A stretch of DNA of 64,000 nucleotides from Pseudonocardia sp. MH-G8 (GCF_002262885.1 NZ_NKYF01000001.1:1364001-1428000); one strand, 5' to 3'; positions 51,939 to 61,211 are shown, counted from the stretch's first letter. Numbers and translations are program-made. The notes: a model not told the origin generated them from the sequence alone.

Positions 51939-54197
51939 TCAGCGGTACCCGCTCATCACGTCGCCGGTTGCCGGGTCCGCATCCGCGACGGGGCTCGCCG
52001 GGGTGAGGGCGACGTCGTTGCGCAGGTCCGCCTCCTCGACGATGTCGATCATCGTGGCGGTCGGCTGGCAACCCGGGGCCGCCACCGACAGCCCGTACTC
52101 CCCCGCGCCGATGTCGCCGATGCGGTAGCCGCCGTCGGCGTCGGTGTCGGTGGCGTCGATGACCTCGCCGTCCTGGACGAGGGTGACACGGGCACCGGCG
52201 ACCGGGCCGTCCTCACCGTGCACCGCTCCCGAGACCGAGGCCGCGCGCGCCAGCAGGACGTCGGCCTCCACGGGCGACGTCGTGACCGTGATCGCCACGG
52301 CTCCCGGGAGGTGACCGGGCGCGGTGGACACGAGCACGTAGCCGCCCGGAGCGGGTGCGAGCACCTCGCCGCGACCGTCGGCGTCGGCGGTGCCTGCCGC
52401 GACGTCACCCCCGCGGTCGTCGAGCAACGTGACCGCGGCGCCGGCCACCGTGGTGGCGTCCCGGTGGACCGCGCGGTACCGGACGGGTTGCGCTTCCCCC
52501 GCCGCGGTGGCGCCCGCTTCCTCGTCAGGTCGTGCCATCGCCACGACGGGCGCCTGGTCCGGGCGCAGGCCCGGATCGGCGAAGCCGAAGGTGCGCAGCA
52601 GGGCGAGGTCGGCGGCGGCCTGTTCCGCGGCCCGCTCGTCGGGCGTGCGGACGCTCCGGCCGGATGCCTGCTGCGCGATCGCGGGCGGCGGGCCGTCGGT
52701 CGCTTCCGCCGGTGTGGTCTGCGGTGTGGCCTGTGCAGCGCTCGCCTCGGCGAACCGCTCCGGTACCGCCGCCGTCGGAACGACCTCTGGCGCCGGGTCC
52801 TCCCAGTCCTCGGCCGTCTCGTACTCGACCGGCTCCGGATCGGCCTGCGGCCGCGCCGTCGCCCAGGCGGCACCAGCGGCGGCGAGCCCGAGCGCGCCGG
52901 CCGCGGCGGCGGTGGGAAACCCGGGCTCGGCCTGCGCGTGCTCGTCGGGCCGTGCCGCGGCCTCGACCGGGTCGCGTGGCTCGGCGGAGGCGGGGACATC
53001 CTGGGACCGGGGTTCGACCGACGCCACCGGCTCGGCGGTGGTCGGCACAACCGGAGGGGGCGGCGTCCACTCCTGCGCGGGGGCGGCCGCGCTCGGCGGC
53101 GCGATCGGCGGCTCCGGTGTGCCCTCGTCACCTTCGACCCGGGCAGCGGCCTCGACCGCGGCAGGCTCCACCACCGCGGCAGACGCCTCCGCAGCGGCAG
53201 GCTCAGCGGTCGCGACCGGCATGACGGGCTGCACCGCGGCAGGTGGCTGCACCGACTCCTGCGCCACGACCGCGGGTTCCGACCCGGCAGCCTGCTCCGG
53301 CTCGACGACCTGCTCCGCGACGCCAGCGTGCTCCGACACGATCGGCTCCGACCCGGCAGCACGCTCCTCCGGGGCCACAGCCTCCGGGGCCACAGCCTCC
53401 GGGGCTACGACCTCCGGGGCCACGGCCGCCGCCGGAGGTGCAGTGGCGGACGCTGCCTCCACCGGCAGGACAGCTGCCACCGGCGCGACGTCCTCCGGCG
53501 GCGTGACCCCCTCGACCGGGACGGCGACCTCCGTCGGTCCGGCGAGTTCGGCGCTGCGCACGAGCCGCAGCGGCGCGGGTTCGGCGCGAGCGGGTTCGAC
53601 CGGGGCGGGTTCCACCGGGGCGGCTTCCTGCCAGGGCCGGCCGTCGCCGAGACCGGCGGCGATCCGGGCCGCGCGCTGCCACGGGGCGTCGTCGTCGCCG
53701 TCGAGGTGCACGTGCCGCATCGACTGCGCGGGCTGGGCCTCGGGAGCGGAGGGCTCCTCGACGTTCGTGGCGACGGCCGGAGGGTGGGGCGTGGGCAGGC
53801 GCGGCTCCGCGGGGGCGGGCGCCGGCGGCGCCGCGGCGACCGGTGCAGGTGCACTCCGCTCCTGGGCTCCCCGGGCGAGATGCTGCGATCCGGCCGCGGC
53901 GACCGAGGCGGCCCGGGGAACCGGTGACGCCGTGCGCGCGGCCTGTGGGACCGGTGCGGCGGTGCGCGGCGAGGGAACGCTCGGCGTGGGGGTGGGAGCC
54001 GTGGTGGTGGGCGTGGCGCCCTCCGGCTCACCCGACTCGGAGCGGAGCCGGACGAGATCGGCGACGGTGCGGGGGCGGGCGGCGGGACGGGCACCGGGGT
54101 GCCGCAGCCGTTGCCGCAACCGTGGCCCCAGCACCACGCACAGCAGCACGATGCCGGACGCGATGAGCGCCAGCCCGATCAGTACCAGCGGACCCAT
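51939..54197 (-). CDS. Large membrane-anchored, disordered protein with Cna-B-like C-terminal domains
   Basis: 752 residues. A single N-terminal helix (MGPLVLIGLALIASGIVLLC) anchors the protein. Residues about 40-520 are Pro/Ala/Glu/Val-rich low complexity with PVEPA and VAPEA repeats. From about 590 there are carboxypeptidase-regulatory-like beta-sandwich units: TVAGAAVTLLDDRGGDVAAG TADADGRGEVLAPAPGGYVL and PVAGARVTLVQDGEVIDATD TDADGGYRIGDIGAGEYGLS. Role probably structural or adhesive, side of the membrane uncertain. Overlap of function with the lipase is not indicated. Confidence 0.7.
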   Translation of the reverse strand: MGPLVLIGLALIASGIVLLCVVLGPRLRQRLRHPGARPAARPRTVADLVRLRSESGEPEGATPTTTAPTPTPSVPSPRTAAPVPQAARTASPVPRAASVAAAGSQHLARGAQERSAPAPVAAAPPAPAPAEPRLPTPHPPAVATNVEEPSAPEAQPAQSMRHVHLDGDDDAPWQRAARIAAGLGDGRPWQEAAPVEPAPVEPARAEPAPLRLVRSAELAGPTEVAVPVEGVTPPEDVAPVAAVLPVEAASATAPPAAAVAPEVVAPEAVAPEAVAPEERAAGSEPIVSEHAGVAEQVVEPEQAAGSEPAVVAQESVQPPAAVQPVMPVATAEPAAAEASAAVVEPAAVEAAARVEGDEGTPEPPIAPPSAAAPAQEWTPPPPVVPTTAEPVASVEPRSQDVPASAEPRDPVEAAARPDEHAQAEPGFPTAAAAGALGLAAAGAAWATARPQADPEPVEYETAEDWEDPAPEVVPTAAVPERFAEASAAQATPQTTPAEATDGPPPAIAQQASGRSVRTPDERAAEQAAADLALLRTFGFADPGLRPDQAPVVAMARPDEEAGATAAGEAQPVRYRAVHRDATTVAGAAVTLLDDRGGDVAAGTADADGRGEVLAPAPGGYVLVSTAPGHLPGAVAITVTTSPVEADVLLARAASVSGAVHGEDGPVAGARVTLVQDGEVIDATDTDADGGYRIGDIGAGEYGLSVAAPGCQPTATMIDIVEEADLRNDVALTPASPVADADPATGDVMSGYR

Positions 54198-54364
54198 CGC
54201 TCTCCCTCGTGTGCACCGCCCTGTCCTGCGGGAGCCCGGGCGATTCGCCCGCCGCCAGGAACCTAGCACTCCGAGGGGGTGTGATCAGTGACCGGATGTG
54301 AGCGTGTTGCCGCAGGTCACGGGCCATCATGAGTAAGAGGACCGGACCATGGGGAAGGAACGGT

Positions 54365-56311
54365 GTGGAGAGCGAGCTGATCGAACTGGCCGCGGCGCAC
54401 GGCGTCGCCACGAGCTACCGCAACGGGGAACGACGCCCGGTGCAGGTCGATGTCGAGGTGGTGGTCCGCGTCCTGGGTCTGCTCGAGGTGGACGCCTCGA
54501 GCCCGGAGGCGCGTCGGGCGTCGCTGGCGGCCGCGCGGGAGCGGGCAGCGGCGAGCCGGTTGCCGGGCACGATCGCCGCGCGGACCGACCGCGCCCGGCC
54601 GCTGCCCGCGCCCGCCGTGCTGGTGGATCCCGACGGCGCACGGCGCGAGGTCACCGAGATCCCGGCGGGCCTCGAGCCGGGGTGGTACCGGCTGGAGCTC
54701 GGCGCGCAGGAGACCACCGTGGTCGTCGCCCCACCCGCGCTCCCGTCCCCCTCGCGCGGCTGGGGCTGGATGCTGCAGCTGTACGCGTTGCAGTCGGCGG
54801 CGTCGTGGGGCATCGGCGATCTCGGCGACCTGCGGGAGTTCACGACGTGGACGGGCGCCGAGCACGGCGCGGACGCGGTGCTGCTCAACCCGCTGCACGC
54901 GGTCACGCCGGTACCGCCGGTGCAGCCGTCGCCGTACACGCCCTCGAGCCGGCGCTTCGGCACGCCGCTCGCGCTGCGCGTCACCGACCTGGACGCGTTC
55001 GCACGCGCCGACGATCCCACCCGCGCCGAGATCGAGGCGCTGCGACCGGAGGTGGCGGCCGGGCGGATCGAGCACGACCGGGTCTGGGCCGCGAAGCGCG
55101 CGGCGCTCGAGCTGCTCTGGCGCTCCGAGGGCCGGCCCGAGCCCCGCGGGGCCGGCGCCGATCTGGAGGAGTTCGCCACGTACTGCGCGCTGGCCGAGCG
55201 CTACGGCGCCCGCTGGAGCCGCTGGCCGGAGACGCTGCGCCGCCCGGACGGGGCGGGCGTCGCCGCCGCCCGCGCCGAGCTCGCCCCGCGCGTCGCGTTC
55301 CACGCATGGGTGCAGCTGCAGGTCCGGGACCAGCTCGCCGCCGTCCGCGACGCGGCGCGCGACGCCGGGGTGCGCGTCGTGCACGACCTGGCCGTCGGCT
55401 GCGACCCGGAGGGCGCGGACGGGTGGGCGCTGCAGGACGTCCTCGCACAGGGCGTGCGGGTCGGCGCCCCTCCGGACGCGTTCAGCCAGCAGGGCCAGGA
55501 CTGGGGGCTGCCGCCCTGGCGCCCGGACCGGCTCGACGCCACCGGCTACGCCGCCTACCGGGACCTGCTGCGCGCGTTGCTGGCCCAGGCCGACGGCCTG
55601 CGGATCGACCACGTCGCCGGGCTGTGGCGGCTGTGGTGGGTGCCGCCGGGCGACGGCCCGGACCGCGGCACCTACGTCCACTACGACGCGGACGTGATGC
55701 TGGCGGTGCTCACGCTCGAGGCGCACCGGACCGGCGCGATGGTGATCGGCGAGGACCTGGGCACGGTCGAGCCGGAGGTGACCGAGGGCCTCGCGCAGCG
55801 GCACGTGCTCGGGTCGTCGGTGCTGTGGTTCACCCGCGACCTCGACGCGCCGGGGCAACCGCTGTTGCCACCGCAGCGGTGGCCCGAGGAGTCGGTGGCC
55901 ACGATCTCGACGCACGACCTGCCCACGGCCACCGGGTTCCTGCGCGGCGAGCACGTGCGGGTCCGCGCCGGGCTGGGGCTGCTCGACGACGTGGCGGCCG
56001 AGGAGGCGAAGGCCGCGCTCGACCGCCTGGAGCTGGTCGAGCTGCTGCGCGAGCAGGGCCTCGTGGACGGCGAGGACCCCGGAGAGGACCAGCTCGTGGT
56101 CGCGCTGCACGCGCTGCTGGCCCGCAGCCGGTCGCGGCTGGTGCTCGTCTCCCCGTACGACGTGGTGGGCGAGGTGCGCCAGCCCAACCTGCCCGGCACG
56201 GTGGACGAGTACCCGAACTGGCGGCTCCCGCTCCCGGTGACGCTGGAGGAGCTGCGCGACGACCCCCGGGTGCGGGTCGTGGTCGACCAACTGCGCCTGC
56301 GGCGCTCGTGA
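54365..56311 (+). CDS. malQ: 4-alpha-glucanotransferase (amylomaltase, GH77)
   Basis: 648 residues from GTG 54365 (GGGGAAGGAAC upstream); an in-frame ATG at 54329 is possible. GH77 landmarks: WGWMLQLYALQSAASWGIGD LGDL, LNPLHAVTPVPPVQPSPYTP SSRRF, nucleophile in GLRIDHVAGLW, acid/base in VIGEDLGTVEPEV and third carboxylate in ISTHDLPTATGF. The N-terminal 150 residues form the extra domain of the actinobacterial/enterobacterial MalQ type. Transfers glucan segments between maltodextrins. Confidence 0.95.
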   Translation: MESELIELAAAHGVATSYRNGERRPVQVDVEVVVRVLGLLEVDASSPEARRASLAAARERAAASRLPGTIAARTDRARPLPAPAVLVDPDGARREVTEIPAGLEPGWYRLELGAQETTVVVAPPALPSPSRGWGWMLQLYALQSAASWGIGDLGDLREFTTWTGAEHGADAVLLNPLHAVTPVPPVQPSPYTPSSRRFGTPLALRVTDLDAFARADDPTRAEIEALRPEVAAGRIEHDRVWAAKRAALELLWRSEGRPEPRGAGADLEEFATYCALAERYGARWSRWPETLRRPDGAGVAAARAELAPRVAFHAWVQLQVRDQLAAVRDAARDAGVRVVHDLAVGCDPEGADGWALQDVLAQGVRVGAPPDAFSQQGQDWGLPPWRPDRLDATGYAAYRDLLRALLAQADGLRIDHVAGLWRLWWVPPGDGPDRGTYVHYDADVMLAVLTLEAHRTGAMVIGEDLGTVEPEVTEGLAQRHVLGSSVLWFTRDLDAPGQPLLPPQRWPEESVATISTHDLPTATGFLRGEHVRVRAGLGLLDDVAAEEAKAALDRLELVELLREQGLVDGEDPGEDQLVVALHALLARSRSRLVLVSPYDVVGEVRQPNLPGTVDEYPNWRLPLPVTLEELRDDPRVRVVVDQLRLRRS

Positions 56312-56334
56312 GCGGCTCCGGGGAGGATGGCCGC

Positions 56335-57111
56335 ATGTCCGACGAAGCCCGTGCCGGAGCCGCCGCCGACGTCATCTGGAACGCCTGGAGCAGCGGCGAG
56401 CGGATCGCCGAGCTCCCCGCCCACCTGCGCCCGCGCGGCGACGCCGAGGGCATGGCCGCCCAACGGGCGCTCACCCGGCACGCCGGCGCGAGCTACGGCT
56501 GGAAGATCGCGGCCACGGCCGTGGCGGGGCAGGCCCACATCGGGGTGACCGGCCCGCTGCCGGGCCTGCTGTTCGAGCGGTTCCGGCACGAGCCGGGCGA
56601 GGTGTTGCCGAGCGGCGACATGCACATGCGCGTGGTGGAGGCGGAGTTCGCCTACCGCATGGGCGCCGACGTCGCCCCCGGAGCCGGACGCGACGACGTG
56701 CTCGCCGCCGTCGACGGGCTGCACCTGGCCGTCGAGGCGCCGGACTCGCGGTTCACGCACTTCGAGACCGTCGGGGCGGCACAGCTGCGGGCCGACTGCG
56801 CGTGTGCCGGCCGGTTCGTCCTGGGCCCCGACGTGCCCGGCTGGCGTGATCTCGACCTGCCCACATGGGGAACAGCCGTGTGGATCAACGGGACCGAGGC
56901 CGCCACCGGCAGCGGCGCCGCGGTGCTGGGCGACCCGCGCACCGCGCTCGTCTGGATCGCGGAGGACCTGCACCGCCACGGCCTGCGGCTGCGCGCCGGC
57001 GACATCGTCACGACCGGCACGACCACGGTGCCGGTGCCGGTCGGCCCCGGTGACGCGGTGCGGGCCGACTTCGGCGGGCTCGGCGAGGTGGCGTTCCGCT
57101 TCGCGGGGTGA
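56335..57111 (+). CDS. 2-keto-4-pentenoate hydratase / FAH-superfamily protein
   Basis: 258 residues with GGGGAGG 8 nt before the ATG. MhpD-like landmarks: YGWKIAATAVAGQAHIGVTG, MRVVEAEFAYRMG with the EAE metal ligands, DGLHLAVEAPDSRF and DIVTTGTTTVPVPVGPGDAV. Such enzymes hydrate 2-oxopent-4-enoate or decarboxylate 4-oxalocrotonate in meta-cleavage routes. No meta-cleavage genes are adjacent, so the substrate is uncertain. Confidence 0.82.
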   Translation: MSDEARAGAAADVIWNAWSSGERIAELPAHLRPRGDAEGMAAQRALTRHAGASYGWKIAATAVAGQAHIGVTGPLPGLLFERFRHEPGEVLPSGDMHMRVVEAEFAYRMGADVAPGAGRDDVLAAVDGLHLAVEAPDSRFTHFETVGAAQLRADCACAGRFVLGPDVPGWRDLDLPTWGTAVWINGTEAATGSGAAVLGDPRTALVWIAEDLHRHGLRLRAGDIVTTGTTTVPVPVGPGDAVRADFGGLGEVAFRFAG

Positions 57112-57129
57112 GCGGCCATCATCGGGGGT

Positions 57130-57495
57130 GTGGAGTCGACGCGACTGGACCGCTGGCTGTGGGCGGTGCGGCTGACCAAGACCCGGCCGGATGCCGCCGC
57201 CGCCTGCCGGGGCGGGCACGTGCGCATCAACGACCGGCCCGCGAAACCGGCCACTCCGGTCCAGCCGGGCGACGAGGTGCGGGCGCGCGTGCAGGACCGC
57301 ACGCGCATCGTCGAGGTGGTGCGGGTGATCCAGAAGCGGGTGGGCGCCGCCGACGCGGCGACCTGCTACATCGACCGCACACCGGCTCCGCCACCGGAGG
57401 CCGCCGTGCCGGTGGCCCGGCGCGAGCGCGGGGCGGGCCGCCCGACCAAGCGGGAGCGCCGTGTCCTCGACGCGTTCCGCGAGGGCATCACCTGA
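57130..57495 (+). CDS. hslR: S4-domain RNA-binding protein (Hsp15 family)
   Basis: 121 residues from GTG 57130. S4 motif TRLDRWLWAVRLTKTRPDAA AACRGGHVRINDRPAKPATPVQPGD (about 4-50), basic C-terminal tail. Hsp15 binds stalled 50S subunits carrying peptidyl-tRNA. 18 nt after the hydratase gene; convergent with the EamA exporter gene, 3 nt apart. Confidence 0.85.
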   Translation: MESTRLDRWLWAVRLTKTRPDAAAACRGGHVRINDRPAKPATPVQPGDEVRARVQDRTRIVEVVRVIQKRVGAADAATCYIDRTPAPPPEAAVPVARRERGAGRPTKRERRVLDAFREGIT

Positions 57496-57498
57496 GGC

Positions 57499-58401
57499 TC
57501 AGGCGGGCGCATCCGCCTGCACCACGGGACGCGGGGAACGCTCGCGCAGACCCAGCGCGGTGACCGACGCGACCACGATGGCCAGGCCGAGCCACTGGCT
57601 GGGGGTCAGCCGGGTGCCGAGCAGGCCGACGCCGATCAGCGCCGCCGTCACCGGGAAGGCGAGCTCGGCCAGCGTGGCCCGGGCGGCGGCGGTGGAGCGC
57701 AGCCCGACGTAGTAGAGCGCGAGGCCGAGGAGCCCCGGCACCAGCGCGAGCAGCACGAGCGGGCCGAGCTGAGCCGTCGTCACCGTCACCGGAGCGCCCT
57801 GGGCGAGGAGCACGACCGCGCTGGCCGGGAGGCCGATCGCGAACCGGAGCACGGTGACGTCACGGCTGGCGATGCGCACGCTCACCATCCGCCCGAGCAC
57901 GGTGCCGATCGCCCAGAGCACCGCCGCTCCGACCGCGAGCAGTGCCGCGGTGAGCGCCTGCGGCGCGGCCGAGAACGGGTCGGCGAACGCCATCAGCCAG
58001 GCCCCGGCCAGTGCGGGCACGGCGAACATCCAGTAGCCGCGGCGCATCCGCTCACCCAGCAGCAGCGCAGCCGCGACGACCGCGATGACCGGCTGCAGCT
58101 TCTGCAGGACGAGCGGGGTGACCGGGTCGCCGTACCGGAAGGCCTGGGTGAACAGCGCCGTCGCCACCGCGGACGCGCCGGCACCGATCAGCACCAGCGC
58201 GGTGCGCTCCCGCACCGACGCGGCGCGGAAGGCGCGCGCGGCGGACGGCAGGAACGGCAGCAGGAGCACGACGATCAGCAGGTGTTCCCAGAACACCACC
58301 GTCGCCGCCGGGAGCTGACCGGCGAGCGGTTGCCGCAGCAGTCCGTCGGTTCCCCACATCGCCGCTGCCACGGCGATCAGCCAGGTCCGGTCCGGGGCCA
58401 C
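57499..58401 (-). CDS. EamA/DMT-family transporter
   Basis: 300 residues from GTG 58401; ten helices in two EamA repeats. First repeat AVAAAMWGTDGLLRQPLAG and FRYGDPVTPLVLQKLQPVIA; second GAAVLWAIGTVLGRMVS and LRSTAAARATLAELAFPVTA. Exporter of metabolites such as amino acids or their analogues; substrate not inferable. Confidence 0.83.
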   Translation of the reverse strand: MAPDRTWLIAVAAAMWGTDGLLRQPLAGQLPAATVVFWEHLLIVVLLLPFLPSAARAFRAASVRERTALVLIGAGASAVATALFTQAFRYGDPVTPLVLQKLQPVIAVVAAALLLGERMRRGYWMFAVPALAGAWLMAFADPFSAAPQALTAALLAVGAAVLWAIGTVLGRMVSVRIASRDVTVLRFAIGLPASAVVLLAQGAPVTVTTAQLGPLVLLALVPGLLGLALYYVGLRSTAAARATLAELAFPVTAALIGVGLLGTRLTPSQWLGLAIVVASVTALGLRERSPRPVVQADAPA

Positions 58402-58479
58402 ACCAGGTCGATCCACACCGGGCCCAACGCCCGCGGCCGCAGATCCATACCCACCCACAGGGGACGGGAAGCGCACTCC

Positions 58480-58505
58480 GGTTGGCGCCGTGTCCCCTCG
58501 GGTAC
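58480..58505 (+). promoter_or_regulatory. SigF/SigB-like promoter
   Basis: GGTTG (58480-58484), 15-bp spacer, GGGTAC (58500-58505). This fits the actinobacterial stress sigma consensus GGTTT-N15-GGGTA and would start transcription about 80 nt before the RsbW-like gene, a natural target of its own sigma factor. Confidence 0.5.
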
Positions 58506-58592
58506 GTCTGGGCCATCTGCCCCCGATGAGGAAGTCCTCCCCGACCGCGACCCGACCCCGACGATGCCAGCGATGGCGACCAGGAGTGTCCG

Positions 58593-59021
58593 ATGTCGGC
58601 GCCCGCCCGCGGACCCGAACCGTTGCGACTGCGCCTGGCGGCGTCTTCGCTCCCCGAGCGGTTGGTCGACGTCCGGGCGCGGATCGCGGAGTGGGGGGCG
58701 GGCCTGGGCGTGGCAACGGACCTCGTCGACGACATCGTCCTCGCCACCCACGAGGCGCTGGCGAACGTGGCCGACCACGCCTACCCCGACGGCAGCGGCG
58801 ACGCCCTGCTGGACGCGATGTGCACGGACGGGCTGGTGCGCATCGTCGTGCAGGACCACGGCGCCTGGCGTACACCGGCGGCCGACCCGGGTTGGCGGGG
58901 GCGCGGGCTCGTGATCATCAACGGCCTCGCGGACCGGGTGGATGTGGACCGGACTCCCGCAGGCACGTGCGTGGCGATGCAGTGGCGCCTCCCCTGCCCA
59001 CCGGACGGCAGGCCGCGGTGA
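58593..59021 (+). CDS. RsbW-like anti-sigma/serine kinase ATPase
   Basis: 142 residues with AGGAG 8 nt before the ATG. GHKL/HATPase fold: N-box VLATHEALANVADHAYPDGS, G1 box VQDHGAWRTP, and RGLVIINGLADRVDVD as the G2 region. This class binds sigma factors or phosphorylates anti-sigma antagonists. No sigma factor or STAS antagonist gene is next to it, so its partner is elsewhere. Confidence 0.85.
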   Translation: MSAPARGPEPLRLRLAASSLPERLVDVRARIAEWGAGLGVATDLVDDIVLATHEALANVADHAYPDGSGDALLDAMCTDGLVRIVVQDHGAWRTPAADPGWRGRGLVIINGLADRVDVDRTPAGTCVAMQWRLPCPPDGRPR

Positions 59022-59031
59022 CGGACAGCAC

Positions 59032-59063
59032 GACGGGCGGGAGCCGATCGGCTCCCGCCCGTC
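59032..59063. terminator. Bidirectional terminator, 32-bp perfect palindrome
   Basis: GACGGGCGGGAGCC (59032-59045), GATC loop, and the exact complement at 59050-59063. Placed between convergent genes, 10 nt after one stop and about 50 nt from the other. Confidence 0.8.
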
Positions 59064-59115
59064 GCGGACGTTCGGTGTTTCAGCGTGCGATGGTTCGGTG
59101 TTCAGGCGGTGGGCG

Positions 59116-60066
59116 TCAGCCCGTCACCGGGAGGGCCGCCTGCACGACGGACGGGGCCGGCGCGCTCTTGACGTCGCTGTCGCCGCCGGCGTTGTCGTCG
59201 GAGCCGTTGTCGTCGGAGCCGTCGTCGTCGCCACCGTTGCCGTTGTCGTCGCCGCTGTCGCCGCTGTCGCCGCTGCCGTTGTCGTTGTCGTCACCGTCGT
59301 TGTCGCTGACGTTGTCGGCACCGTCGGAGTCGGCCGCGCCGCCCTCCTGGCAGTTCGCCTTGCCGATGGTGATGCTCTGCGCGTCACCGTCGAGGCCGAG
59401 GCCCAGCTTGCCCACGACGTCGCCGACGGTGTTGGAACCCTGGTCCAGCGGCTTGCCCAGCAGGTTGCCGAGGCCGGGCAGGGCTGCCTTCTCCTCGCTC
59501 GACAGCTCCTCGTCGGCCTTGGCCTCCTTGCCCGGGAGCACCTTCAGCTCGAGGCCGGTGACGGTGAGGGAGCCGTCGGAGTGACGGACCTGGTCGTTCA
59601 GCGACAGCTTCAGCAGCGGCGAGACGTCGATGTCCTTGCCGGGCACCGCGGTCTCGGGGATCTTCTGGCCGAGGATCGTGCCGTTGATGATCTGCAGGCC
59701 GCCCTCGCCGTTGTCGCACCAGGTGCGGATGAGGTCGGCGCGCAGCAGGTTGAGGACGTTGACCTCCTTGACGGCGGTCTCGGCACGGTGCGACTCGGCC
59801 TCGGCGGTCAGCAGACCGAGGGAGATGTCGTCCTCGTACTCGCCGGCCACGTCACCGATCGAGAGGAGCTCGTCGCTGACCAGGCTGCCGTCGGTGGACT
59901 CCACCAGCGAGATCGGGTTGATGTCCAGGACGCCGCTGGCCTCGAGGGCGTAGGCGTAGTCCGTGGACGACTCCTGCGCGAGCGCGGGGGTCGCGCCGAG
60001 GAGCAGGGTCGTCACCGCGGAGACGGCCCCGACCGCCGCCACGCCGGCGAGCTTCTTGGTGTTCAC
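59116..60066 (-). CDS. Secreted choice-of-anchor-P-like protein ending in LPVTG
   Basis: 316 residues. Signal peptide (AAVGAVSAVTTLLLGATPAL, cleavage after ALAQ region). The mature part (about 35-230) has the DYAYALEASGVLDINPISLV opening and ADLIRTWCDNGEGGLQIING segment of actinobacterial choice-of-anchor P proteins, with cysteines likely disulfide-bonded. An Asp/Asn/Gly/Ser linker (about 238-295) follows, and the chain stops exactly after LPVTG, with no hydrophobic helix or basic tail. Follows the L,D-transpeptidase by 15 nt. Confidence 0.72.
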   Translation of the reverse strand: MNTKKLAGVAAVGAVSAVTTLLLGATPALAQESSTDYAYALEASGVLDINPISLVESTDGSLVSDELLSIGDVAGEYEDDISLGLLTAEAESHRAETAVKEVNVLNLLRADLIRTWCDNGEGGLQIINGTILGQKIPETAVPGKDIDVSPLLKLSLNDQVRHSDGSLTVTGLELKVLPGKEAKADEELSSEEKAALPGLGNLLGKPLDQGSNTVGDVVGKLGLGLDGDAQSITIGKANCQEGGAADSDGADNVSDNDGDDNDNGSGDSGDSGDDNGNGGDDDGSDDNGSDDNAGGDSDVKSAPAPSVVQAALPVTG

Positions 60067-60081
60067 AGTGGTGCTAACCCC

Positions 60082-60933
60082 TCAATCTTGGTCGATGATC
60101 ACGAGAGTGCCGAGCGGGACCTCGGCGAGCTGGTCCAGCGCGTCCTGCGGGACCCGGATGCAGCCGTCGCTGATCGCCGCACCGAAAACGTCGTCGCTGG
60201 GCCACGTGTGGATCGCGACGGTCCCGGGACCGCCGCCGTAGGTGTCGTGAGTGGGACTGTGCGTGCCGAGCGGGAGGATCACCGGCGAGTAGTTCTGGTT
60301 CTCGTCGGCGAACGCCCCGAGCAGGAAGGTGCGCCCGGTGGGCGTGGGCGTCTCCTCCTTGCCGATGCCGATCGACCACTGCTCCGCGACGTCGCCGTCG
60401 CGCACCAGCTCGAGCGTCTTCGAACCCAGGTGGACCTGGATCACGTAAGGCGTCCGGGCCCGCTCGACGTCGTCGGCCCGGATCCAGCCGGTCGAGCTGG
60501 AGGGGCGCGACGGCAGCAGCACCTGCACCCATCCGGGCTGCTCGGCGAGCACGGGGAGCCAGGTGTCGCCGAACTGCGTGGTCTCCATGCGGGCGATCGC
60601 GCGCCCGTCGGGAGCGTCGTGCACGGGCGTCTCCCGCACGGGGTGCACGACGAGACCGTCGGTGCGACCCGCGGGGTCCGGGTCCGCCGGTGCTCCCTCC
60701 ACGGTGGTGTACGTGCTGCTCACGGGCAGCTCGCCCGGTGCGTTCGCCTCGCCGGCGGCGACGGACGACGGGTCGGTGCCCGCGCCCCCACCGCTGAAGA
60801 AGGTGAAGCCCAGGACGACGGCGAAGATGACGACGGCCCCGACGACCGCTCCGTACAGGAGCCCGCGCCGGGACGGGCCGGGGGCGGACCCCCGGGACTG
60901 CGCCGCTTCCGGCGGCGCGGAGTGCTGTGTCAT
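60082..60933 (-). CDS. L,D-transpeptidase (YkuD), membrane anchored
   Basis: 283 residues. N-terminal helix GLLYGAVVGAVVIFAVVLGF (about 25-45), SH3-like region with PVLAEQPGWVQVLLPSRP, then YkuD: YVIQVHLGSKTLELVRDGDV, TPTPTGRTFLLGAF, and the catalytic HTWPS...ISDGCIRVP with Cys. Extracytoplasmic; makes 3-3 peptidoglycan cross-links or attaches proteins to peptidoglycan. Operon with the LPVTG-ending protein, which might be its client. Confidence 0.9.
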   Translation of the reverse strand: MTQHSAPPEAAQSRGSAPGPSRRGLLYGAVVGAVVIFAVVLGFTFFSGGGAGTDPSSVAAGEANAPGELPVSSTYTTVEGAPADPDPAGRTDGLVVHPVRETPVHDAPDGRAIARMETTQFGDTWLPVLAEQPGWVQVLLPSRPSSSTGWIRADDVERARTPYVIQVHLGSKTLELVRDGDVAEQWSIGIGKEETPTPTGRTFLLGAFADENQNYSPVILPLGTHSPTHDTYGGGPGTVAIHTWPSDDVFGAAISDGCIRVPQDALDQLAEVPLGTLVIIDQD

Positions 60934-61055
60934 GACACCCAAACAGGCTGATCGGACAGGGACGGGCTCTGCCGATCGACCGGGGCCGACGGTCACAGTC
61001 CGCGTAATTGATCAAACGAACCGAATCCGTCCGAGTTACTCCAACTTGTCCGACT

Positions 61056-61086
61056 ACCTTCTGTTGCACTGATCACAACAGAAGGT
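61056..61086. promoter_or_regulatory. Inverted repeat ACCTTCTGTTG-N9-CAACAGAAGGT
   Basis: Perfect 11-bp arms (61056-61066, 61076-61086) in the 278-bp divergent gap between the L,D-transpeptidase and the alcohol dehydrogenase. As no transcript ends here, it is more likely a regulator-binding site or 5' leader hairpin than a terminator. Nothing coding in the gap. Confidence 0.45.
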
Positions 61087-61211
61087 GACCGTCCGTCCCT
61101 CGAACGCGCCCGCCGTCCGGGTGGTGCGGCGTGATCGGGCCCTTGTGCGCCGCCCGATCATGAACGACGGTGGACGGGTCGCGTCCGCGGTACGAGGAGG
61201 TAGTGGGCCTG

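Noticed and set aside
52218..54291. Long plus-strand frames over the disordered membrane protein gene
   Set aside because: Low-complexity antisense translation; the minus strand has an N-terminal helix and Cna-B-like domains.
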